From JBGQJN01 sp964423175 (GTDB lineage Bacteria > Patescibacteriota > Minisyncoccia > 2-02-FULL-40-12 > IGHO2-01-FULL-4-A): a stretch of 18,512 bases of DNA. The position numbers and the translations under genes were made by a program. Shown here piece by piece: positions 7,127 through 12,957 of the stretch (its first letter is position 1; each line of letters opens with the position of its first letter). A model generated the notes under the pieces. That model was not told the DNA's origin. It did no database searches and was given only the letters and a program-made list of their open reading frames with translations. The stretch spans positions 1 to 18,512 of the forward strand of contig CAYRDM010000011.1 of NCBI GenBank assembly GCA_964423175.1, written 5' to 3'.

Positions 7127-7196
7127 CCGAAGGCTGTGTGCTTTCACTTTGCTGCTTCTTCGGCACGCAAGCCTCATGAGCGGCCCCTTTATTCTT
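7123..7196 (+). terminator. Possible internal terminator in the structured RNA
   Basis: GGGGCCG (7123-7129) pairs with CGGCCCC (7181-7187), enclosing a second stem 7131-7141 / 7163-7174 with one bulged A. The outer stem is followed by TTTATTCTT. It could end a short RNA, or be an internal domain of the longer one. Confidence 0.4.
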
Positions 7197-7218
7197 AAGC
7201 TCAGTTCTTTTCACAAAT

Positions 7219-7239
7219 AGCCTAGCGATTCGCTAGGCT
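7219..7239 (+). repeat. Perfect hairpin 3, AGCCTAGCG stem
   Basis: A perfect 9-bp stem, 7219-7227 with 7231-7239, around a three-base ATT loop. It is symmetric, so strand cannot be decided from it alone. Confidence 0.7.
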
Positions 7240-7241
7240 CT

Positions 7242-7295
7242 ACCAAAAAGTCCCGAAGTAAAAAATTGTTCTTTTCATATTCGGGACTCTTTGGT
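7242..7295 (+). repeat. Hairpin 4, 16-position stem with one mismatch
   Basis: ACCAAA (7242-7247) pairs with TTTGGT (7290-7295), then one A-C mismatch, then AGTCCCGAA (7249-7257) pairs with TTCGGGACT (7280-7288). The loop is AT-rich. Confidence 0.7.
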
Positions 7296-7305
7296 GGAAT
7301 AATAA

Positions 7306-7360
7306 ATGAATCTCGCGAAGTGATCTTATGATTATTATGAAATCAGTTCGCGGGGTTCAT
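7306..7360 (+). repeat. Hairpin 5, 14-bp stem
   Basis: Positions 7306-7319 pair with 7347-7360, including two G-U pairs, which favours folding as plus-strand RNA. After a G-G mismatch a further TGAT/ATCA (7321-7324 / 7342-7345) extends the stem. Confidence 0.7.
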
Positions 7361-7380
7361 GGGATTTAGCAAGGGCTTCT

Positions 7381-7419
7381 GGGTCTAGCTCGTTCCAGGT
7401 CGGAACGGGTGGCTAGCCC
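7381..7419 (+). repeat. Hairpin 6, compound stem
   Basis: GGG / CCC (7381-7383 / 7417-7419), CTAGC / GCTAG (7385-7389 / 7412-7416) and CGTTCC / GGAACG (7391-7396 / 7402-7407) stack into one long hairpin with a five-base loop and small internal bulges. Confidence 0.7.
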
Positions 7420-7468
7420 ACCTCCTTGGGTCCTAGCTTTATACACCGTGAGTCACCGCGACGCACAG

Positions 7469-7518
7469 CACCGCGCTAGCCTCTAAAAGAGCACTTAGCA
7501 AGATTGGCTAGGGCGGTG
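7469..7518 (+). repeat. Hairpin 8, CACCGC stem with inner stem
   Basis: Positions 7469-7481 pair with 7506-7518, 12 Watson-Crick pairs plus one G-G mismatch. Inside, CTAA (7483-7486) pairs with TTAG (7495-7498). Confidence 0.7.
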
Positions 7519-7529
7519 TGAACCGAGGC

Positions 7530-7548
7530 GAGGTCGCCGTGCGACCTC
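7530..7548 (+). repeat. Perfect hairpin 9, GAGGTCGC stem
   Basis: A perfect 8-bp GC-rich stem with a CGT loop (7530-7537 with 7541-7548). Confidence 0.7.
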
Positions 7549-7554
7549 AAACAG

Positions 7555-7585
7555 CAGCGGGACGGGATTTGATTCCGTCCCGCTG
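7555..7585 (+). repeat. Perfect hairpin 10, 11-bp stem
   Basis: CAGCGGGACGG (7555-7565) pairs perfectly with 7575-7585 around a nine-base loop. The loop faintly resembles a tRNA T-loop but no tRNA fold surrounds it. Confidence 0.7.
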
Positions 7586-7669
7586 ACCTCTGGAGGTGAG
7601 CAATTGCTCTACCTACTGTGGCGGTCCAATAGATGGGCAGGGCTGAAGGCTCTGTAGCCATCCCTGGCT

Positions 7670-7716
7670 GACCGGCGAGCAAATAATGTGAGCTTCAAAC
7701 AACAAGCTCGCCGGTC
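7670..7716 (+). repeat. Perfect hairpin 13 with a competing inner pairing
   Basis: GACCGGCGAGC (7670-7680) pairs perfectly with 7706-7716, and GGC / GCC (7666-7668 / 7718-7720) extends it past one mismatch. Alternatively GAGCTT (7690-7695) can pair with AAGCTC (7704-7709), which would take part of the right arm. Confidence 0.65.
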
Positions 7717-7765
7717 TGCCACCAGTTCCTTTAAAATTTATGGTATAGTTTGTTCTTTCTCCACG

Positions 7766-7793
7766 GCCCACTAATTGTGGGCTTTTGATTTTT
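7766..7793 (+). terminator. Terminator between structured RNA and mreB promoter
   Basis: GCCCAC (7766-7771), a five-base loop and GTGGGC (7777-7782) are followed by TTTTGATTTTT. It insulates the mreB promoter from upstream transcription. Confidence 0.75.
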
Positions 7794-7813
7794 CTGAGAT
7801 ATTTTTAAGAGCT

Positions 7814-7842
7814 TTGATTGTTAATAGTATTTTTGTTATCCT
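7814..7842 (+). promoter_or_regulatory. mreB promoter, extended -10
   Basis: TTGATT (7814-7819), 17 bases, and TATCCT (7837-7842) preceded by TGT, an extended -10 element. The predicted start is about five bases before the mreB ATG, leaving no room for a ribosome binding site. Confidence 0.55.
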
Positions 7843-7853
7843 GAATTGTCACA

Positions 7854-8903
7854 ATGTTTCACAAACTCTTTAATTTTTGGTCGAAGGATATAGGTATAGA
7901 TTTAGGTACTGCAAATACTCTTGTTTATGTTCGAGGTAAGGGAATTATTATTAACGAACCTTCCATTGTCGCAGTTAATCAGAAAACGGGTCAGATTCTT
8001 GCCATAGGCCAAGAGGCACGCAAAATGGTTGGGAGAACCCCAGGATATATTATTGTCTCAAAACCTTTAGTTGCCGGTGTGGTTTCTGATTTTGAGGTGA
8101 CTGAGCAGATGTTAAAATATTTTATTGATAGAGCTCAGGAAAAATCATTTTCTTTTATATCAAGACCGAGAGTCGTTATAGGAATACCGGCTGGGGTGAC
8201 TGAGGTTGAAAAAAGAGCTGTTGAGGACGCGGCTTATAATGCCGGCGCCAGGGAAGTTTTTCTAATAGAAGAACCGATGGCTGCCGCAATTGGTGCTCGT
8301 TTGCCAGTGCAAGACGCTGCAGCAAATTTGATTGTGGATATTGGTGGAGGTACAACAGATGTTGCTGTTATCTCAATGGGTGGCGTCGTGGCCTCTAGAT
8401 CGCTTAGAATAGCGGGCGATAAATTATCAAGCGATATCACGAGGTATATGAGAGATGAGTATAATATGTTAATTGGCGATTCTACTTCTGAAAATATTAA
8501 ATTTACTGTTGGCTCTGCTTACCCGTTAGAAGAAGAACTTCAGGTTCAAGTCCGTGGTAGGGATTTACTCACGGGTCTGCCAAAAGAATTGACTATTACA
8601 TCTGAGGAAATAAGAAAAGCCATGCACAGATCAATTAAAAGTATTGTCATGGCGGTCAAGAATACTATAGAAGAAACACCGCCGGAGCTTATTGCTGATT
8701 TGTTGAACAGAAGTATATTTTTGGCTGGTGGCGGAGCATTGTTGAGGGGATTCGATGAATTGATAAGTCACGAGACCAAACTACCCGTTAAGATAGTCGA
8801 TGATTCTATGACGGCTGTTGTTCGAGGTTGTGGAATGGTTTTGGAACATTTGGATGAACTCAAGTCCATATTGGTCTGGACTGCAAAAGAAGCTTATATT
8901 TAA
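7854..8903 (+). CDS. mreB: MreB, actin-like rod-shape protein
   Basis: MreB forms membrane-bound filaments that direct lateral wall synthesis. The 349-aa protein has all actin-fold nucleotide motifs: phosphate-1 loop DIGIDLGTANT (12-22), the catalytic region IEEPMAAAIG (138-147), phosphate-2 VDIGGGTTD (161-169) and the adenosine loop LAGGGALLRG in the C-terminal part. The N-terminal MFHKLFNFW is amphipathic and suits membrane attachment. It opens the cluster mreB-mreC-mreD-mrdA with its own promoter directly upstream, giving an almost leaderless mRNA. An ftsA or parM assignment is excluded by the MreB-specific motif context and the neighbours. Confidence 0.97.
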   Translation: MFHKLFNFWSKDIGIDLGTANTLVYVRGKGIIINEPSIVAVNQKTGQILAIGQEARKMVGRTPGYIIVSKPLVAGVVSDFEVTEQMLKYFIDRAQEKSFSFISRPRVVIGIPAGVTEVEKRAVEDAAYNAGAREVFLIEEPMAAAIGARLPVQDAAANLIVDIGGGTTDVAVISMGGVVASRSLRIAGDKLSSDITRYMRDEYNMLIGDSTSENIKFTVGSAYPLEEELQVQVRGRDLLTGLPKELTITSEEIRKAMHRSIKSIVMAVKNTIEETPPELIADLLNRSIFLAGGGALLRGFDELISHETKLPVKIVDDSMTAVVRGCGMVLEHLDELKSILVWTAKEAYI

Positions 8904-8922
8904 ATAAGAAATATTTTAAGTT

Positions 8923-9714
8923 TTGGACAGGAAATTTTATAAACTATCTCTGGGCGTCTTGCTCGTTATAATCGGGTTGGTTTTTATTAACTCATATTTT
9001 TTAGAAAGTCCTTTGCAGAACTTTTTTTATAAATCTACAAACAAAACCGATTCGTTCTTTTCTAGTAAAATATTTAGTTTTGCCAGATATTCCTCTTGGT
9101 TTTTGGATACCAAAGCTTTGATAAACGAAAACTCTAATTTGAACCAGCAAAAAAATGTTTTTCTTGGTCAGATAGCTGAGCTGGATGCTCTTAAAAAAGA
9201 AAACCAATTTTTGAGAAATGAATTGGGTTTATCTAAATCACTCGGCGCCAAGTTGTTGCTGGCCCAAATATTTAATGTTCAAAGAGGTGCAGCAACATCT
9301 ACGGCCCTAATCAATAAAGGTTCTGATGACGGCGTAAAAAAGGATTTTGCGGTAGTTGCCAGCGGCAATGTTTTGGTGGGGATTGTTAAAGAAGTTTTTG
9401 ATAAATCAGCTTTAATAATTTTGACTGACGATCCTAGGGTTAAAATTAGTGCAAAAATTCAGGGATCAAGTACTCTTGTGAATACTCGGGGTACCCTACG
9501 TGATAGCCTGACATTAGATTTGGTCGCAAATGGCGATAATATAAAAGAAGGAGATCTTGTCGTAACAAGCGGCTTAGACGTTTTGCCAGAATCATTGCCG
9601 ATAGCCCAAATAACAAAAGTCGAATCGGCCAATGGTGCTCTTTTCAAAAAAGTTAATGCGAAACCTTTGTTTGACCTTGGTTTAGGTTCTAATCTTTTTG
9701 TCTTGATTAAATAA
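8923..9714 (+). CDS. mreC: MreC, rod-shape periplasmic scaffold
   Basis: MreC links the cytoplasmic MreB filaments to the extracytoplasmic synthases. At 263 aa it shows the usual architecture: a short cytoplasmic N-terminus, one membrane helix (about 7-26), a coiled coil (about 64-103, ending KKENQFLRNELGL) and a beta-rich C-terminal domain with the conserved RGAATSTALINKGSDDGV and GDLVVTSGL-like segments. The start is TTG, chosen because it precedes the membrane helix by the expected few residues and lies 19 bases after the mreB stop. No Shine-Dalgarno is present. Its stop codon touches the hairpin that ends the opposing orphan gene. Confidence 0.93.
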   Translation: MDRKFYKLSLGVLLVIIGLVFINSYFLESPLQNFFYKSTNKTDSFFSSKIFSFARYSSWFLDTKALINENSNLNQQKNVFLGQIAELDALKKENQFLRNELGLSKSLGAKLLLAQIFNVQRGAATSTALINKGSDDGVKKDFAVVASGNVLVGIVKEVFDKSALIILTDDPRVKISAKIQGSSTLVNTRGTLRDSLTLDLVANGDNIKEGDLVVTSGLDVLPESLPIAQITKVESANGALFKKVNAKPLFDLGLGSNLFVLIK

Positions 9715-9740
9715 AAAAGAACCCGGATAACCGGGTTCTC
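9712..9740. terminator. Terminator of the 9750-10088 orphan gene
   Basis: A perfect 9-bp stem AGAACCCGG (9718-9726) / CCGGGTTCT (9731-9739) with an ATAA loop. On the minus strand it is followed by a T run. On the plus strand no T run follows, so mreC transcripts may read through. Confidence 0.7.
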
Positions 9741-9749
9741 TGTATGACT

Positions 9750-10088
9750 TTAGTCTATGATCACGATCCCCATTGTTGAGTCCATGGAGGCTAGAGTATG
9801 GTCTGTTGATTGAAGGGTGGCTTGTTCTAATAGTTGATCGATTTCTGCGTAACCCGAATCAATTACTGCTTGAATGGCTTCAGGCGATAAGCAGTAACCA
9901 GTTGCTATTTCCTGGGTTACTCCCTCCGCAAGAATTTCGTAATTTTGTTCGATCCGTGCTCTGTCAGTCTCAAATTGTGCTTTGTTTTCATAGGATGTCC
10001 AAGTAATAACACCTTCGTATTTACCATTTTTTCTTTTGAGAACGACGTTATAGGCAATATCTGTAGGTAGGGTTTTTTGTACGTACAT
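9750..10088 (-). CDS. Orphan hypothetical protein inside the mre cluster, 112 aa
   Basis: I do not recognise this protein. It is soluble, without signal peptide or membrane segment. The N-terminal half looks like a beta-strand region (YNVVLKRKNGKYEGVITWTSY), followed by a long acidic helical part (about 34-92) and an acidic tail. It has a TTGACA / TATAAT promoter (10123-10149), AAGGAG six bases before the ATG, and a hairpin terminator, so it is an independent transcription unit pointing against the operon between mreC and mreD. The opposite-strand frame at 9773-10006 has none of these signals. Function unknown; the layout suggests an inserted accessory gene. Confidence 0.75.
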   Translation of the reverse strand: MYVQKTLPTDIAYNVVLKRKNGKYEGVITWTSYENKAQFETDRARIEQNYEILAEGVTQEIATGYCLSPEAIQAVIDSGYAEIDQLLEQATLQSTDHTLASMDSTMGIVIID

Positions 10089-10122
10089 TTGAGTCTCCTT
10101 TGTAAGGATCTGATTGTTAAAT

Positions 10123-10149
10123 ATTATAGCATTTATTATATAATGTCAA
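10123..10149 (-). promoter_or_regulatory. Promoter of the 9750-10088 gene
   Basis: On the minus strand a perfect TTGACA (plus 10144-10149) and a perfect TATAAT (plus 10123-10128), 15 bases apart. The spacer is short; TAATAT two bases further on would give 17. Either way it is strong. Confidence 0.7.
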
Positions 10150-10188
10150 GTGCCTTTGCATTTTGGTCTACTATAAGTAAGATTTAAT

Positions 10189-10288
10189 NNNNNNNNNNNN
10201 NNNNNNNNNNNNNNNNNNNNNNNNNNNNNNNNNNNNNNNNNNNNNNNNNNNNNNNNNNNNNNNNNNNNNNNNNNNNNNNNNNNNNNNN
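10189..10288. other. Assembly gap, 100 N
   Basis: Exactly 100 undetermined bases, the usual placeholder for a scaffold gap of unknown length. The start of mreD should lie in it. A typical MreD of about 160 aa would need roughly 300 more bases than the fragment on the right supplies, so the real gap is probably longer than 100. Confidence 0.98.
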
Positions 10289-10471
10289 AGTCTGTTTTTG
10301 GAATTTTTGTACACCCTAGGTTTTGTGCTCGAGTTTGTTATTATACTGGCATTGATATCTCGAACATGGTTCTTGTGGTATATTTACCTCCCGTTGATAA
10401 TTGAGACTTTGCTAGTTGTTATTTTGACCCGTATTATTGTTAAAAAATGGCCCTCGATAAATACAAGATAA
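10289..10471 (+). CDS. mreD: MreD C-terminal fragment, broken by the gap
   Basis: An open frame runs from the gap edge to a TAA at 10469-10471 and encodes 60 residues. It is strongly hydrophobic, with two probable membrane helices (FVLEFVIILALIS and WYIYLPLIIETLLVVILT) and a basic tail (RIIVKKWPSINTR), which fits the C-terminal end of the polytopic rod-shape protein MreD. The assignment depends mainly on position between mreC and mrdA and on hydrophobicity, since MreD is poorly conserved. The last 25 bases overlap the mrdA start in another frame, suggesting translational coupling. The fragment is incomplete through assembly, not evidently a pseudogene. Confidence 0.75.
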   Translation, partial: SLFLEFLYTLGFVLEFVIILALISRTWFLWYIYLPLIIETLLVVILTRIIVKKWPSINTR

Positions 10472-12330
10472 GAAGATTTGAAGAAGAAGAATTGAAGCCC
10501 GAAGAAACACTCGCAGATTCTTTGAGTATTCATTCTGCATTGGAGACTCCAATAGGCCGAGGTGTTTTTAACGGTTTTTATTTGACTGTTGCGCTATTCA
10601 TTATTTTTTTTGTATTCAAATCTGTTCAGCTTCAATTGGTAAGCGGGGCTAATTATGCTGCTTCTGCAGAACAAAACAGCGCCTTGCGTTACCAGTTATT
10701 ACCGCTAAGAGGTTTGGTATACGATTCAAACAATAATGTTATGGTTGATAACTTGCCGATTTTTGATCTAGTTGCCGTGCATTCTTTGTTAACTAGTTCT
10801 GTTGAAAAATTATCAGACCAGATTAGACAGCTCGCTCCTATACTGGGGGTTAAGGAAGGGGATTTGTCTAAAACTTTTGATGAAAACAAAGATCGCGGAA
10901 GTTTTTTGATAAAAGGGAATATCACCAAAGAGCAGATAATTAAAATTAACTCTCTATCTTTGGGCGGCATATTTACTGTTGCAAATGCACAGAGACATTA
11001 TCCTGATGGTCCAGCTTCAGCGCATCTTTTGGGGCATACTTCAAAAGTTACCCCGGATGATTTAAAAAAAGACCCAAGTCTTCTGGTCAGTGATCGCATA
11101 GGACGTGTTGGATTGGAGGCCGAATATGAGGATTATTTGAGAGGACCACACCGCGGTTTTGATTTTAAAAAAGATGCCGATTCTCAAGCGGATGATTATA
11201 CCGGCCAAAGCCTGTTTTTAAATATTGATAATAATATTCAAAAGCAATTATATAAATCTATTGCGTCTGTTTTCGCTTCTGCTGGTGTAAGAAGAGGCGC
11301 TGCGATAATTCAAAATCCCAAAACAGGCGCGGTTCTTGGATTGGTTAGTATGCCCGCGTTCGACAACAATATTTTTGAAAACTCCTCTTTAACAGAAAAG
11401 ACGGGCGGCATCTTGAATAATTCTGATAAGCCATTGTTGAACAGAGCCATCTCCGGACGCTATAGTCCCGGCTCAACTATCAAGCCTTTACTTGCTCTCG
11501 CTGGTTTGAGGGAGGGAGTAGTGACACCTTCAACTATGGTTTTTGCCAATGGCAGCATAAGCGTACGGAGCGAGGTTGATCCTAACGTTTTTTATACATT
11601 TAGAGATTGGCGTGTGCATGGATGGACTGATATCAAAAAAGCTATTGCCGACTCGGTAGACGTTTATTTTTATGCCTTGGGAGGAGGATATAACGGTATA
11701 AAAGGTTTGGGTATACAAAAGATTGCTAGCTATATTAAAGGAGCAGGCGCCGATAAGGTTACCGGCATAGATTTGCCCGGCGAGATTAGTGGATTCGTGC
11801 CGGATGCGGATTGGAAAAAAGAAAGTAAAGGAGAACCTTGGTATGTCGGGGATACCTACAACATTTCTATAGGCCAGGGTGATTTAGGTGTTACTCCGGT
11901 TTGGATCAATTCTTATGTGGGCGCCGTGGCTAATTGGGGAAATATAATGAAACCGGAAATCGTAAGAGAAATAAAAAATCAGGATGGCAAAGTGACCAAA
12001 CATTTTGATCCGGTGATTTTGAGCCAATTGCCTTTTGATCACAACACTTTGGACATTGTGAGACAGGGGATGAGGCAAACGGTTCTTTCTGGCACCTCAA
12101 CTCTTTTGCAAGATGTGCCGGCCGCTTTAGCTGCAAAAACCGGTACTGCACAAATCACTGGCCATGCGCTTAACTCACTGTTCACTGTTTTCGGTCCTTA
12201 TGAGGATCCTGATATAACCATGACTGTTTTGGTTGAAAATATTAATCAAAGCCAGGGTTTGGCTATAAGGGTTGCAAACGATTTTATGTTGTGGTACTTT
12301 AAGGAATACAAAAAGGCTCAAGGCCAGTAA
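10447..12330 (+). CDS. mrdA: Penicillin-binding protein 2, elongation transpeptidase
   Basis: PBP2 crosslinks peptidoglycan during lateral growth as part of the elongasome with RodA and MreBCD. The 627-aa class B protein has a cytoplasmic N-terminus of about 40 residues, one membrane helix (about 42-61), a dimerisation/pedestal domain (about 85-250) and the transpeptidase domain (about 255-615). The catalytic motifs are S343-T-I-K346 in YSPGSTIKP, S403-V-D405, and K564-T-G. The second motif as SxD, not SxN, is normal for PBP2 and separates it from the division-specific PBP3. The start overlaps mreD by 25 bases and has no Shine-Dalgarno. No rodA follows in this window; a terminator ends the operon. 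Confidence 0.95.
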   Translation: MALDKYKIRRFEEEELKPEETLADSLSIHSALETPIGRGVFNGFYLTVALFIIFFVFKSVQLQLVSGANYAASAEQNSALRYQLLPLRGLVYDSNNNVMVDNLPIFDLVAVHSLLTSSVEKLSDQIRQLAPILGVKEGDLSKTFDENKDRGSFLIKGNITKEQIIKINSLSLGGIFTVANAQRHYPDGPASAHLLGHTSKVTPDDLKKDPSLLVSDRIGRVGLEAEYEDYLRGPHRGFDFKKDADSQADDYTGQSLFLNIDNNIQKQLYKSIASVFASAGVRRGAAIIQNPKTGAVLGLVSMPAFDNNIFENSSLTEKTGGILNNSDKPLLNRAISGRYSPGSTIKPLLALAGLREGVVTPSTMVFANGSISVRSEVDPNVFYTFRDWRVHGWTDIKKAIADSVDVYFYALGGGYNGIKGLGIQKIASYIKGAGADKVTGIDLPGEISGFVPDADWKKESKGEPWYVGDTYNISIGQGDLGVTPVWINSYVGAVANWGNIMKPEIVREIKNQDGKVTKHFDPVILSQLPFDHNTLDIVRQGMRQTVLSGTSTLLQDVPAALAAKTGTAQITGHALNSLFTVFGPYEDPDITMTVLVENINQSQGLAIRVANDFMLWYFKEYKKAQGQ

Positions 12331-12341
12331 TAATTATCCAC

Positions 12342-12362
12342 AGGCAAATGACTGCCTTTTTT
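12342..12362 (+). terminator. Terminator of the mre-mrdA operon
   Basis: AGGCA (12342-12346), a six-base loop and TGCCT (12353-12357) run into a T stretch. The stem is short but the T run is good. Confidence 0.6.
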
Positions 12363-12370
12363 ATTTGTGT

Positions 12371-12376
12371 TATATT
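12371..12376 (+). promoter_or_regulatory. Possible greA promoter -10 box
   Basis: TATATT preceded by TGT resembles an extended -10 element, 21 bases before the greA ATG. No convincing -35 box lies upstream, and no Shine-Dalgarno lies between. Confidence 0.35.
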
Positions 12377-12397
12377 TAGGATTGTTAATTTTTTGAA

Positions 12398-12865
12398 ATG
12401 AATACATCATCACAATATTTTAGCCCGGAAGGGTTAGAAAAACTCAAGAAAGAGCTTGAAGAACGCAAGGTTAATATAAGAACCGAGGTTACTCGTAAGA
12501 TTTTGGCTGCCAAAGAATTAGGAGACTTATCAGAGAATGCTGAGTATGTCGAAGCCAAGGAAATGCAAGGTTTTAACGAAGGCAGGATAGCAGAACTCGA
12601 AGACATGATTAAAAATGCTGTTATCATTAACCACAGTCAGAAACTTGAGGCTGTAGTTGTTGGGGCATCTGTTAAGGTTAAATCTTCAGCACACGGAGAA
12701 CAGAAGTTTACAATTGTGGGCGCATCGGAATCTAATCCGATTCAGGGTTTTATCTCAAATGAATCACCACTAGGCATGGCCTTCATCGGAAGAAAGAAAG
12801 GTGAGGATATAGAAGTAAAGACGCCTAGCGGAGTGATGAAGTACAAAATACTAGAAATTATGTAA
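12398..12865 (+). CDS. greA: GreA transcript cleavage factor
   Basis: GreA enters the RNA polymerase secondary channel and stimulates cleavage of backtracked RNA. The 155-aa length is standard. The N-terminal antiparallel coiled coil (about 10-77) has at its tip GDLSENAEY (42-50), with the metal-coordinating acidic residues Asp43 and Glu46. The C-terminal part (about 82-155) is the FKBP-like domain, ending in the typical GVMKYKILEI. It is monocistronic: a terminator stands on either side. GreB would be expected to carry a more basic patch, and the single copy here is best called GreA. Confidence 0.95.
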   Translation: MNTSSQYFSPEGLEKLKKELEERKVNIRTEVTRKILAAKELGDLSENAEYVEAKEMQGFNEGRIAELEDMIKNAVIINHSQKLEAVVVGASVKVKSSAHGEQKFTIVGASESNPIQGFISNESPLGMAFIGRKKGEDIEVKTPSGVMKYKILEIM

Positions 12866-12899
12866 AATATTAAACCCCGAGAAATCGGGGTTTAATATT
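12866..12899. terminator. Perfect 15-bp terminator hairpin after greA
   Basis: AATATTAAACCCCGA (12866-12880) and its perfect complement (12885-12899) flank a GAAA tetraloop. It is AT-rich at its base, so it could act on both strands. Its last two bases (12898-12899) are the first two of the next promoter's -35 box. Confidence 0.75.
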
Positions 12900-12926
12900 G
12901 ACCGTTGAAAGATAGTGATGTATTTT
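12898..12926 (+). promoter_or_regulatory. Promoter of the CYTH gene
   Basis: TTGACC (12898-12903), 17 bases and TATTTT (12921-12926). The -35 box overlaps the foot of the greA terminator stem. Confidence 0.5.
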
Positions 12927-12957
12927 AAAGCTGAGTTTTTTAACACGGGGTTTAATA

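Larger units (their letters stand above)
7060..7793 (+). ncRNA. Long multi-hairpin structured RNA, family not recognised
   Basis: This is the largest gene-free stretch in the window (7053-7853). A fully consensus promoter stands at its left end, a rho-independent terminator closes it at 7766-7793, and at least nine stems of 8 to 15 base pairs lie between, several of them perfect. It is visibly richer in G and C than the flanks from about 7380 to 7720. No open reading frame looks coding. I looked for RNase P RNA (GAGGAAAGUC, ACAGA), tmRNA (T-arm and tag), SRP RNA (GGAAGGAAGC), 6S RNA, rRNA and tRNA signatures and found none convincing. A possible internal terminator at 7123-7196 could split it into a short RNA of about 137 bases and a second RNA. 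Whether it acts alone or as a leader for mreB is unknown. Confidence 0.6.

Noticed and set aside
7555..7620. tRNA-like look on the minus strand (GGTAGAGC and an AATCAAATCC loop)
   Set aside because: No anticodon arm or acceptor pairing can be formed, and the T-loop lacks its first T. The stem is 11 bp, too long for a T arm.
7476..7682. 68-codon minus-strand open frame across the structured RNA region
   Set aside because: It lies across perfect hairpins, has no ribosome binding site or promoter, and its composition simply follows the GC-rich stems.
7219..7716. CRISPR array or integron attC sites
   Set aside because: The hairpins differ from one another in sequence and spacing, there is no repeated unit with spacers, and no cas or integrase gene is present.
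7060..7730. tmRNA, RNase P RNA or SRP RNA
   Set aside because: No tag reading frame with T-arm and CCA end, no GAGGAAAGUC/ACAGA core, and no GGAAGGAAGC SRP loop. A minus-strand CCGAAGAAGCAGC near 7150 resembles SRP only superficially.
9773..10006. 77-codon plus-strand frame opposite the orphan gene
   Set aside because: All expression signals (promoter, AAGGAG, terminator) support the minus-strand gene instead.
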